From the NCBI GenBank assembly GCA_903842855.1, contig CAIMNT010000021.1, positions 1 through 25,461 of the forward strand: DNA of 25,461 nt, in the 5' to 3' direction. The notes under the pieces were generated by a model. The model ran no database searches and was not told where the DNA came from. It saw only the letters and a program-made list of their open reading frames with translations. Of the stretch, positions 8,349 through 15,701 are shown piece by piece. Source of the stretch: an uncultured Actinomycetes bacterium. GTDB lineage: Bacteria; Actinomycetota; Actinomycetes; Nanopelagicales; Nanopelagicaceae. Within the stretch, counting starts at the first letter, position 1; every line of letters starts with the position of its first letter. The position numbers were made by a program, and so were the translations under genes.

Positions 8349-9011
8349 TTAGTGCTTAACACATCCATGCACAAACCAGATGCCCTTAAACGGCGCAGAA
8401 CCTACGTTACGAAATCGATGTGGGATTGATGAATCAAATCCCACAGAGTGACCTGCAGCCAGCGGAAGAATTAGGTCACCGATTGTGAGTTCAAGTTCGC
8501 CTTCTAGCGCATAGCCATATTCAAAACCATCGTGAAAAATCATCTCACCCGAGTTATTTGTCTTGGCTCCAGGAGCATAAGAAATCTCCATAAAGTTTAC
8601 GTTCGCTTCGGCTGTAGCAGCCAGACGCTCCCACTGCACTCCGCTCTCCATCACAATGACGCTGCGGTTATTGGGGTTTACAGCTGATATTCGCGCTCGA
8701 GATGAGTCCCATGCATCGGCAGGGTGATCGAATGTGTCTCGGACAATTTCGACCTTTAGTCCCGTGCTAGCTGGCGCGTCAGTGCCCTGCGCCTCGAAAA
8801 GTACATCAACAGAAACACCAAGTAGCTTTGCGATGGCATAGAGCGTGGCAACAGATGGTTGTGATTTTCCATTTTCGATCTGGGAGATAAAGGAGGGAGA
8901 GACGTTGAGCTGACGAGCGACCTCTCGCAAAGAAGTTCCTGATTGGGTGCGGATCTCCTTGAGGCGTGGACCTAGGTACTCGATGGGATCACGCATCCGC
9001 TTATTATCCAT
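8349..9011 (-). CDS. XRE-family transcriptional regulator with C-terminal cupin domain
   Basis: This 220-residue protein has a helix-turn-helix of the XRE/HTH_3 type at about residues 12-70 (LREVARQLNVSPSFISQIE) and a cupin_2 barrel at about 135-215 (MIFHDGFEYGYALEGELEL, then SIPHRFRN). XRE-cupin regulators such as PuuR bind a small catabolic ligand in the cupin and usually repress the genes for its breakdown. It lies between the M24/eboE operon and the divergent VOC gene, and is the natural candidate to bind the GGTGTTAAC and TGACTGTACA sequences repeated in this window's promoters. ATG at 9011 has no clear RBS; an internal ATG at codon 6 is an alternative start. Confidence 0.93.
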   Translation of the reverse strand: MDNKRMRDPIEYLGPRLKEIRTQSGTSLREVARQLNVSPSFISQIENGKSQPSVATLYAIAKLLGVSVDVLFEAQGTDAPASTGLKVEIVRDTFDHPADAWDSSRARISAVNPNNRSVIVMESGVQWERLAATAEANVNFMEISYAPGAKTNNSGEMIFHDGFEYGYALEGELELTIGDLILPLAAGHSVGFDSSIPHRFRNVGSAPFKGIWFVHGCVKH

Positions 9012-9102
9012 TTATTTTTATTTATTTACAAGGTCTGTACAGTCACACTTCACAGAGGTAGCCTAAATACCGCGTTCAGCACAACGAGAGGCAGGGATTT
9101 GT
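9012..9102. promoter_or_regulatory. Divergent promoter region between XRE-cupin and VOC genes
   Basis: The 91-nt region carries TGTACAGTCA at 9036-9045, whose reverse complement TGACTGTACA is in the importer promoter at 15649-15658. For the VOC gene TGTACA (9036-9041) and TAGCCT (9059-9064) are separated by 17 nt and make a weak promoter that the repeated motif would overlap. AGGGA at 9093-9097 is the VOC RBS. The regulator side is a TGTAAATAAATAAAAA tract with no clear hexamers. Confidence 0.4.
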
Positions 9103-9636
9103 ATGAAAATGAATTATGTCCACCATGTGGGGTTGGTCTGTAGCGACCTAGATCGCTCCATCTATTTTTATCATGACATCTTGGGGTTTAAGTTTCAAAA
9201 CGAACCAACTGGCTGGTTTGAAGGCCCCGAGCTTTCCAATGGCGTAGGAGTGCCAGGCGCTAAATTACGCCAAGTCTCACTCTGGGTAGATGAGACAACC
9301 ACCTTTGAACTTATTGAATACGCCGACCGTGCTGACCTAGCCGGAAAACCAGTACCAAATAATCACTTGGGAGCTGCTCACGTCTGTTTCAATGTCGATG
9401 ACATTCATAAAACGAAGGCAGAACTCGAAGGCAAGGGCGTGAAGTTCTACACGGATGTCAATGTTGTTGATGAAGGTCCATTAGCTGGATGGCGCTGGTG
9501 CTACTTCAGTGATCCTGATGGACTTGCACTTGAACTCATTGAATGGGCTTACTACGACAAAGAGTTGCATGAAGCGGCTGCGCAGGAATATCTGAAGAAC
9601 CGTCCAAGCCTTAGCTCTCTCAAGCCACTCTTCTAA
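9103..9636 (+). CDS. VOC-superfamily (glyoxalase-fold) enzyme
   Basis: A 177-residue single vicinal-oxygen-chelate module made of two beta-alpha-beta-beta-beta units. A complete metal-ligand set is visible: His8 (VHHVGLV), Glu69 (TFELIEYA), His93 (AAHVCFNV) and Glu144 (LALELIEW). Members of this fold include glyoxalase I, methylmalonyl-CoA epimerase, extradiol dioxygenases and various isomerases; a sequence of this length with two His and two Glu fits an isomerase, epimerase or lyase on a small 2-hydroxy- or oxo-compound. ATG at 9103 is preceded by AGGGA. It is transcribed divergently from the XRE-cupin gene and convergently with the butanediol-dehydrogenase-like gene. The specific substrate is unknown. 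Confidence 0.87.
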   Translation: MKMNYVHHVGLVCSDLDRSIYFYHDILGFKFQNEPTGWFEGPELSNGVGVPGAKLRQVSLWVDETTTFELIEYADRADLAGKPVPNNHLGAAHVCFNVDDIHKTKAELEGKGVKFYTDVNVVDEGPLAGWRWCYFSDPDGLALELIEWAYYDKELHEAAAQEYLKNRPSLSSLKPLF

Positions 9637-9648
9637 AGTACTGACACA

Positions 9649-9692
9649 AGCAAAGAGCGCCACTTCAGATTATTGAAGTGGCGCTCTTTGCT
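9649..9692. terminator. Bidirectional terminator hairpin
   Basis: A perfect 19-bp inverted repeat (9649-9667 with 9674-9692) closes a 6-nt loop between the convergent VOC and MDR genes, 12 nt after the VOC stop. There is no T-run on either side, but the stem contains a central GC block and position fits a two-way terminator. Confidence 0.85.
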
Positions 9693-9705
9693 ACAACTAA
9701 TGAAC

Positions 9706-10770
9706 TTACTTATTAATTTGAACAAGCACTTTCATCTGGTCGCCCTTTGGATCGATGAGAACATCAAACCCCTTGGTGACGACATCATCGATATCAATGA
9801 CGCTACTGACCATCTTCTCAATAGGGTACTTGCCAGATGCAGCAATTCGAATGACGCGAGGCCAATCTGTGATCAAGTAGCACCATGAACCAACGTAGGA
9901 GATATCTTTCTCTGAAAGTTGCATTGCATTAATTGTTGCTGGCTTTGTATGAAGTCCTGTCTGAACAATCTTTCCGCTACGGCGAATGTTGTCCATGCAG
10001 CCAGTAAGACCACCAGTGGTACCAGATGCTTCTACAGCCATATCGACACCACGACCTTCAGTGATATCCATGATGGTCGCGCCAAAAGATTCCTCGAGTG
10101 GATTAAGAACTGGACCTAATCCGAGAGACTTAGCAAATGCTGCGCGGTGTGGATTTGGCTCAGCGATAATCACTTGTGATGCACCCAGCGCATTTGCATA
10201 GAGCGCAGAGAGGGCTCCGATAGGACCTGCACCAGAGACAAGAACGATGTCGCCACCAGTGACGCCCACACGATCTACGCCATAAGCAGCTACGGCAGCA
10301 GGCTCAACGAGTGCGCCAGCGATATCTGACATTGAATCAGGCAGCTTGGCTACTTGGTATTCCTTTACTACAGCGATCTCGCCAAGTCCACCTGTTGGGG
10401 CAGAGAGACCAGTACAAGCAAAGAGTTCACAGAGGTGGCCGCGTCCAGTTCGACATGGAATGCAACGACCGCAGACAATCGCAGGCATGATCGAAACGCG
10501 ATCACCCACCTTTACATTGCGGACATCTTTTCCGATTTCGATTACGCGCGCCGAAAATTCATGACCCAGGATTTGTGGGTTAGTGACGCCTGTGAGTGGG
10601 TGTGGCTTAGTAGGAGTAACGATCGCTCCTACGACATATTCATGTAGATCCGTTCCACAAATTCCACAGTAAAGCGGCTCTACAACCACTTCATCCGGCA
10701 TAGGCGCACCAGGCTTAGCAACATCTTCAATTCGAATATCTTTCTGGCCATGAAAACGTGCTGCTTTCAT
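9706..10770 (-). CDS. Zinc-dependent MDR dehydrogenase, (R,R)-butanediol dehydrogenase-like
   Basis: The 354-residue medium-chain dehydrogenase opens MKAARFHGQKDIRIEDV and continues CGICGTDLHEY, PHPLTG and LGHEF, the pattern of 2,3-butanediol dehydrogenases. Catalytic zinc residues are in CGICGTD and GHE; the structural zinc lobe is complete (CGRCIPCRTGRGHLC, four cysteines). The Rossmann NAD site is VLVSGAGPIGAL. It likely oxidises a secondary alcohol or vicinal diol with NAD. Its ATG directly abuts the stop of the ATPase-permease fusion (TAAATG), with AAGGG upstream inside that gene, so it is the last gene of the importer operon and probably acts first on the imported compound. Sorbitol- or threonine-type substrates cannot be excluded. 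Confidence 0.88.
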   Translation of the reverse strand: MKAARFHGQKDIRIEDVAKPGAPMPDEVVVEPLYCGICGTDLHEYVVGAIVTPTKPHPLTGVTNPQILGHEFSARVIEIGKDVRNVKVGDRVSIMPAIVCGRCIPCRTGRGHLCELFACTGLSAPTGGLGEIAVVKEYQVAKLPDSMSDIAGALVEPAAVAAYGVDRVGVTGGDIVLVSGAGPIGALSALYANALGASQVIIAEPNPHRAAFAKSLGLGPVLNPLEESFGATIMDITEGRGVDMAVEASGTTGGLTGCMDNIRRSGKIVQTGLHTKPATINAMQLSEKDISYVGSWCYLITDWPRVIRIAASGKYPIEKMVSSVIDIDDVVTKGFDVLIDPKGDQMKVLVQINK

Positions 10771-13248
10771 TTATTTTTTCCCTTTCGAGGCGCGTGTGGT
10801 TGTATAAATAACTGCTGCAGCAATGACTAGCAATCCTTGGAACAAATATTGCCAGGTCTGAGATAGTCCCAAGAAGGTGGTCGCATTAAGCACTTGGATC
10901 AGCAACATCGAACCAAAGAGCGTGCCAATGAAGGAGCCACGTCCACCAAGAAGTGAGGTACCGCCTAGAACAACAGCCGTGATTGACTGAAGCGTGTAAG
11001 AAGTTCCCTGAGCTGGGTCACCGATTCCCAATTGGGCCATCAGCATGACCGCTCCAAGGCCTGCGAAGACAGCAGAGAGGATGTATGCGGTAATCACTGT
11101 CTTATTGATTTGGATACCGAGGCGACGAGCAGACTCTTCGTCTGAACCGACTGCACGAAGGCGCATGCCCCATCGTGAATTGCGGACGTAATACTCAAGG
11201 GCAAAAGATCCAATACCAAGAATGATGAAGGCGACAGGAATTGGACCAAGAGATCCAGTGATCTTTGCGGCTACGTTCTGGTTGATGTATCCACCAGGAG
11301 TTTCGCGCAACATATAACTCACGCCCTGGATACCGATATAGGCCGTCAAAGTAGCCGCCACCGCTGTGAATTTGCCATAGCGAATAAGCACGCCATTCAT
11401 GGAGCCGCCACCGACTGCTAAAACGAACATTAAGACGAAGGCGAAGATGATGCTTGTCATTTTCGAGCCATCATGAACAAAGAAGGAGGCAATAATCAAC
11501 AAGAAGCCAGCCATAGGTCCGACCGAAAGGTCCATACCGCCGACCAGCATCACGATTGTTTGGCCTACGGCAATAAATCCAAGTGCAGCAACCAACTGAA
11601 GAACTGAGTTGATATTAAAGGCTGAGGTATAGCGAGCATTCTTGGAGTGAATGTAAATTCCAAGCACTACCATGATGATCGATAGAACAACTGGCGGAAT
11701 GAAATCGCCCTTAATAAATCGACGAATACTGCCTGACTTCTTCTGATAGGTTTCGCTCTCACTCTTTTGCTTGATGAGAGTTGTCGATGCAACCGCGGCC
11801 TTCACCATCTCTGCCTCAGTGATGTCCTCGCCCTCAAGCTTTTCGACAATGTGTCCACGCGACATGACATACACACGATCGCAGAGACCCTCGAGCTCCT
11901 TGGCATCAGAAGATGCAACGATGACTGGAATTCCTTTTTGAGCGATCTCACGCAAGATCGCGTAGATCTCGGCTCTAGCTCCAACGTCCACGCCCTGGGT
12001 AGGTTCGTCAGCAATCAACATTGTTGGATTTGAGAGCAACGCGCGAGTCATCACGACCTTCTGCTGGTTACCACCCGAGAGGGAAGATACTTGGGTGTCG
12101 ATCGAAGCCGTCTTGACCGCAATTGAGTTAAGTGAATCTGTTACTGTCTTAACTTCGCGATTTCGATTGACTAACAATCCTGACTTAAAGGAGTTAAGCG
12201 CCTTCAGGGCAGCGTTCTCGCGTACAGAGAGCGACATCATGAGGCCTTCGCCATGGCGATCAGCCGGCATATACGCCACGTTGTTGATCAAATCTTTCGG
12301 CGTGTAGACCTTGCCACCGATAGTGACTTCGCCTTCTGAACTCGCAGTACCCGCAAGTGCACGTAGAAGTGCGCTTTGGCCATTTCCGACAACACCAGAG
12401 ATACCGATGATCTCGCCTTGCTTGGCTTCAATAGAAATATCAAAGAACTCATCTGAAGAAAGCTTTTCTACACGCAAGAATTCTTGATCGCTAGATGCTG
12501 ACACATGCTTTGCTGGGAAGGTGGATTCTAATTCGCGGCCAACAATAAGCGTCAAGAGTTCGTGGTCGGTGATATCAGAGACGAGTGAAGAGCCACGGAA
12601 TTTTCCATCACGCAGCACTGTGACTCGCATTGCGAGGGTGCGTACTTCGGCCATACGGTGAGTGATGTAGATGACCGCAGTACCCTCTTTAATAATTCGA
12701 CCAACGCGGTCAAACAAGAAGTCGACAGACTCTTGGCCAAGCGGGGCAGTTGGTTCATCAAGAATTAAAATCTTTGGGTGAATCGCAAAGGCTTTTGCCA
12801 GTTCTAGCAAGTGCTTTTGTGCGACTGAGAGCGAGCTGACGCGCTCTTTAAGATCAACGTTAAGACCAAAATCATCGAGCATTGCGCGCATAGCTGCGTT
12901 TGCGCTGCCGGAACTCTTTAAGAATTTGCGAGGGATAGAGATAAGAATATTTTCAGCCACAGTGAGGTCTGGGAGAACTGCAGGGTGTTGGTGCACAAAA
13001 GCGATACCGAGCTCTGAGGCAAGTTTGGGTGAGAGTTTCTCGATCACCTGACCATCAATAGTAATTGTTCCAACATCTGGAATTGTGGTTCCTGATGCAA
13101 CGTTCATGAGCGTGGACTTTCCCGCTCCATTTTCACCTAAGAGCGCATGCACTTCGCCAGCGAAAACCTCTAGGGATACATCTCGCAGGGCTGCAACGCC
13201 AGAATAGTTCTTAGAAATATTAGAAAGAACTAGCGGTGAATTACTCAC
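10771..13248 (-). CDS. Sugar-type ABC importer: fused double ATPase and permease (RbsA-RbsC fusion)
   Basis: An 825-residue protein with no internal stop. Residues 1-490 are an RbsA-type tandem ATPase. NBD1 has GENGAGKST, the variant signature LSVAQKHLLELAKA and ILILDEPTAPL; NBD2 has a degenerate Walker A (GVVGNGQSA), a canonical LSGGNQQKV and LIADEPTQGVD. After a charged linker (about 488-515), residues about 515-820 are an RbsC-type permease with multiple hydrophobic helices, GMDLSVGP and VVLGGTSLLGGRGS. ATPase and permease are normally separate proteins. GTG at 13248 has AAGGTG 5 nt upstream. The operon also encodes a separate RbsC-like permease (14553-15578), so the membrane part may be a heterodimer in which only one half carries the ATPase. 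Confidence 0.92.
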   Translation of the reverse strand: MSNSPLVLSNISKNYSGVAALRDVSLEVFAGEVHALLGENGAGKSTLMNVASGTTIPDVGTITIDGQVIEKLSPKLASELGIAFVHQHPAVLPDLTVAENILISIPRKFLKSSGSANAAMRAMLDDFGLNVDLKERVSSLSVAQKHLLELAKAFAIHPKILILDEPTAPLGQESVDFLFDRVGRIIKEGTAVIYITHRMAEVRTLAMRVTVLRDGKFRGSSLVSDITDHELLTLIVGRELESTFPAKHVSASSDQEFLRVEKLSSDEFFDISIEAKQGEIIGISGVVGNGQSALLRALAGTASSEGEVTIGGKVYTPKDLINNVAYMPADRHGEGLMMSLSVRENAALKALNSFKSGLLVNRNREVKTVTDSLNSIAVKTASIDTQVSSLSGGNQQKVVMTRALLSNPTMLIADEPTQGVDVGARAEIYAILREIAQKGIPVIVASSDAKELEGLCDRVYVMSRGHIVEKLEGEDITEAEMVKAAVASTTLIKQKSESETYQKKSGSIRRFIKGDFIPPVVLSIIMVVLGIYIHSKNARYTSAFNINSVLQLVAALGFIAVGQTIVMLVGGMDLSVGPMAGFLLIIASFFVHDGSKMTSIIFAFVLMFVLAVGGGSMNGVLIRYGKFTAVAATLTAYIGIQGVSYMLRETPGGYINQNVAAKITGSLGPIPVAFIILGIGSFALEYYVRNSRWGMRLRAVGSDEESARRLGIQINKTVITAYILSAVFAGLGAVMLMAQLGIGDPAQGTSYTLQSITAVVLGGTSLLGGRGSFIGTLFGSMLLIQVLNATTFLGLSQTWQYLFQGLLVIAAAVIYTTTRASKGKK

Positions 13249-13256
13249 AAGGACAC

Positions 13257-13279
13257 CTTTTCAGAATGCTTTTCAGAAT
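13257..13279. repeat. Two 11-nt direct repeats in the leader of the fusion gene
   Basis: CTTTTCAGAAT occurs at 13257-13267 and 13269-13279, a 12-nt period, with a degenerate third copy (ATTTCAGAAAA) near 13294. They lie just upstream of the fusion gene's GTG. An AT-rich inverted repeat (AAATTAA/TTAATTT) follows. Function unknown; it may affect translation or mRNA processing. Confidence 0.5.
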
Positions 13280-13322
13280 AAATTAAAGAATTAATTTCAG
13301 AAAATTGACTATTAAAAAGTCA

Positions 13323-13351
13323 GGTTGGCTACGGGTTCTCCGTAGCCAACC
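13323..13351 (-). terminator. Intercistronic hairpin between substrate-binding protein and fusion gene
   Basis: A perfect 12-bp stem (13323-13334 with 13340-13351) with a 5-nt loop is followed on the minus strand by TGACTTTTTAATAG, i.e. a T5 run. It sits about 31 nt after the substrate-binding-protein stop and would end most transcripts there, giving more binding protein than transporter, a common arrangement for importers. Confidence 0.8.
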
Positions 13352-13381
13352 GAACTTCTACTTACGATACTTAACTAGATA

Positions 13382-14470
13382 TTACTTCTTTCCTAGAGCT
13401 GCTTGTGCTGCACCTGAAAGCTTTGCTGACAAGTAGATGTCGCCTGGAAGTGATGGCTGACATTCAACTGGATTTGGCTTACCAGTAAGTGAGTTCTCGA
13501 ATGGAAGAGAAGGATATTGAGTGCTTGCTGGAACCTTGCCGCCTGTTGCCTTTGCAACTGCATAATCAATTGCTAGACGAGCGTGGTCGTTCTGTGTAGA
13601 TACAGTCATCATTGGGAATGGATCTGTAGCTTGCATTGTCTTCCAGAAGCAACCTAGGACGTTTCCGTCAGATGCTGCAATTGCAGGAATCTTCCAGCCT
13701 GTCTTCTGAGCTGCTGTTAGAGCACCAACAAGTGTTGGACCGAAGTCAGACAAGATCAAATCGATCTTTGGATTTGCAGCGATATCAGCTGTCAAAACCT
13801 GCTGAGCTAGAGCTGGATCCCAGTTTGTAACTTCGAAAGGTTGTGCACCGATTGGCTTGAACTCAGGGTGGTTCTTAAGAGCGCCCCAGAAACCTTGAGC
13901 CTCTTCGATACCTTGGCTGTTACCAGCTGGACCTGAAAGGAATAGAACGTTTCCGCCCTTTGGTAGAGCCTGAAGCGCGAATTGTGCCCAGTTCTGACCA
14001 GCTTGTGCGAATGGTGTACCAATAAATGCTGTGTAATCGACGCCAGCTGTTCCGCCAGGTGAAACACGGTAAGGGACTGTTACAACGCCAGCCTTATAAG
14101 CTGCGCGAAGAGCAGGAAGCATTGCCTTGCCTGCATCTGGGAATACTACGAGAGCGTTAACGCCCTTTGCGACAAATCCCTTGATATCTGAGATTGCCTT
14201 TGATGTGTTGCCTTGTCCATCAGCGTAGTAAAGCTTTGTAACGCTTGGGCACTTTGCTGCTTCATCTTGAGCAGAAGCTGTTGTTACTAGGCGCCATGAG
14301 TTTCCACCGAAACCATCTGTAAGTGCCATTGTGATGTGCTTTGGACCGCACCAGGAAGGTGCAGTGGCAGCCGTACTAGTTGCAGCAGATGTGATCAATG
14401 TCGTGAGAAGCATTGCAGCTGCTCCAACGCCACTTGCAACTTTGAGAACGCGATTTCTATTGCGTATCAA
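13382..14470 (-). CDS. Sugar-type ABC transporter substrate-binding protein (periplasmic-binding type 1)
   Basis: About 362 residues from the preferred start. The frame is open back to an ATG at 14509, but TTG at 14470 is chosen because AGGAGAGG lies 7 nt upstream and the protein then begins with a clean signal peptide: MIRNRNRVLKV, a hydrophobic stretch ending LLTTLITSAA, and likely cleavage in the Ala/Thr-rich segment around residues 30-36. There is no lipobox cysteine, so it appears secreted instead of lipid-anchored. The mature part has the two-lobed fold of the RbsB/YtfQ class (ALTDGFGGNSWR, VNALVVFPDA, LFLSGPAG, IDLILSDFG, AIAASDGN). Four cysteines could make disulfides. It is flanked by hairpins on both sides, consistent with separate mRNA abundance. 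The ligand is unknown. Confidence 0.9.
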   Translation of the reverse strand: MIRNRNRVLKVASGVGAAAMLLTTLITSAATSTAATAPSWCGPKHITMALTDGFGGNSWRLVTTASAQDEAAKCPSVTKLYYADGQGNTSKAISDIKGFVAKGVNALVVFPDAGKAMLPALRAAYKAGVVTVPYRVSPGGTAGVDYTAFIGTPFAQAGQNWAQFALQALPKGGNVLFLSGPAGNSQGIEEAQGFWGALKNHPEFKPIGAQPFEVTNWDPALAQQVLTADIAANPKIDLILSDFGPTLVGALTAAQKTGWKIPAIAASDGNVLGCFWKTMQATDPFPMMTVSTQNDHARLAIDYAVAKATGGKVPASTQYPSLPFENSLTGKPNPVECQPSLPGDIYLSAKLSGAAQAALGKK

Positions 14471-14509
14471 TGTTTTTCCTCTCCTAGATGTGCGGCAACG
14501 GTGTCGCAC

Positions 14510-14562
14510 TTTCGGCAGTATTGCCGAAACCTATGTGTGGGATTTCTAGCGCTTAAGCGCTA
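14510..14562. repeat. Two intercistronic inverted repeats before the substrate-binding-protein gene
   Basis: TTTCGGCA/TGCCGAAA (14510-14517 and 14522-14529) is a perfect 8-bp hairpin with loop GTAT. TAGCGCTTAAGCGCTA (14547-14562) is a perfect 16-bp palindrome covering the permease stop codon. Both fall between the permease and the binding-protein gene and could be RNA processing or stability elements. Confidence 0.6.
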
Positions 14563-15578
14563 ACGGCCCCTACTTTCCGATTGGCTGTAAATTCTTTAAT
14601 TCGCGCCTTTACCAATTCCCAACGAATTGTGTAGAGCGCAATTCCGATAAGAAGGGCGATCGCAGTGACCAACGTGCGAATACCAAATGGGACGTTAAGC
14701 GTCAAAACCATTTGATTGAGCTGCTGTAGGAAGAGAGCGGCAACCGCTGATGCAGCAGGGAAGCCACGTCCACCAAGCAGTGAAGTTCCGCCTAGTACTA
14801 CGACTGTCACAGATGGGAAGACCAAACTGTCACCTTGATAGGCAGTTGGCTGTGTCAAAATTCCTGCGAGCAAAATACCTGCGAGGCAGTAGAGAAGTTG
14901 GGCCCATACATAGGCAACCATCTGATGCTTGCGCACTTTGAGTCCAGCAGCAAAACCTGCACGCGGGCTTGCGCCAATAGCTTCAAATCGACGACCCGCG
15001 ATACTGCGCTTAAGAAATAGCGTCACGAGAACTGTCGCAATAACTGCGAAGTAAACCGAATCCGGAATTCCCAAGAAGAGGTTGGCGGCGATGTGATTGA
15101 GCAAATTTGTTGTGCGACGTGGAGAACCTTGAGAGATAGCCATAATGACTGCGTACTCAAGTGAGCTCATTCCGAGCGTTGCCACGATCGCATTGATACC
15201 GATGCGGCTGATCAAAATTCCGTTAATAACACCGACGACGATCGCACTCGCTAGGGCAACCAAAACAGCTTTCCATAGTTGGCTGTTCTGCTGTTGAGGC
15301 AGACGCGTCACATACACGACTGCAAGTGAAACTGAGCCAGCAACAGAGAGATCGATTCCACCTTGCTGAACTACCAGCGTCTGACCAAGAGAAATAATTG
15401 CAAGCACTGCTGCAAATGGAAGCATTCCAAGGAGTGCACCTTTGCTTACGCTATCTGGCACAAAGATTGCACAGATAACACCCAAGGCAATGAGGGCGCC
15501 AACCATGGTCTTCATTCCACGCGAGACTTCGATTGCACGAAGGCGCTTGGTGGAGGCCTGGATTAACTCGCTACTCAC
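14553..15578 (-). CDS. Sugar-type ABC importer permease (RbsC-like)
   Basis: A 341-residue polytopic membrane protein of the branched-chain/ribose permease family. About eight to ten hydrophobic segments are visible, with VQQGGIDLSVAGSVS and the conserved cytoplasmic loop VVVLGGTSLLGGRGFP, which contacts the ATPase. GTG at 15578 has GGAGG 9 nt upstream. It is the first gene of the importer operon, followed by the binding protein, then the ATPase-permease fusion. As the fusion already contains a permease, this one probably supplies the second half of a heterodimeric channel. Its substrate is that of the operon and remains unknown. Confidence 0.92.
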   Translation of the reverse strand: MSSELIQASTKRLRAIEVSRGMKTMVGALIALGVICAIFVPDSVSKGALLGMLPFAAVLAIISLGQTLVVQQGGIDLSVAGSVSLAVVYVTRLPQQQNSQLWKAVLVALASAIVVGVINGILISRIGINAIVATLGMSSLEYAVIMAISQGSPRRTTNLLNHIAANLFLGIPDSVYFAVIATVLVTLFLKRSIAGRRFEAIGASPRAGFAAGLKVRKHQMVAYVWAQLLYCLAGILLAGILTQPTAYQGDSLVFPSVTVVVLGGTSLLGGRGFPAASAVAALFLQQLNQMVLTLNVPFGIRTLVTAIALLIGIALYTIRWELVKARIKEFTANRKVGAVSA

Positions 15579-15637
15579 TGCTTGCAGCCTCCGTATTTCT
15601 ACCCGGTTTGGCTCTTCCCAATATGGGTGAAGTCCAA

Positions 15638-15680
15638 GGTGTTAACTCTGACTGTACATAGGGATTTCGGGTGTTAACAA
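15638..15680 (-). promoter_or_regulatory. Promoter and operator-like repeats of the importer operon
   Basis: Reading leftward, TTGTTA (15680-15675), an 18-nt spacer and TACAGT (15656-15651) form a reasonable promoter. GGTGTTAAC occurs twice on the plus strand, at 15638-15646 near the predicted start of transcription and at 15670-15678 over the -35, 32 nt apart (three helical turns). TGACTGTACA (15649-15658) overlaps the -10 and is found inverted in the XRE-cupin/VOC region. The layout suits repression by a dimeric regulator. Confidence 0.5.
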
Positions 15681-15701
15681 GGTTTTTTTATAACGTTTTA
15701 A

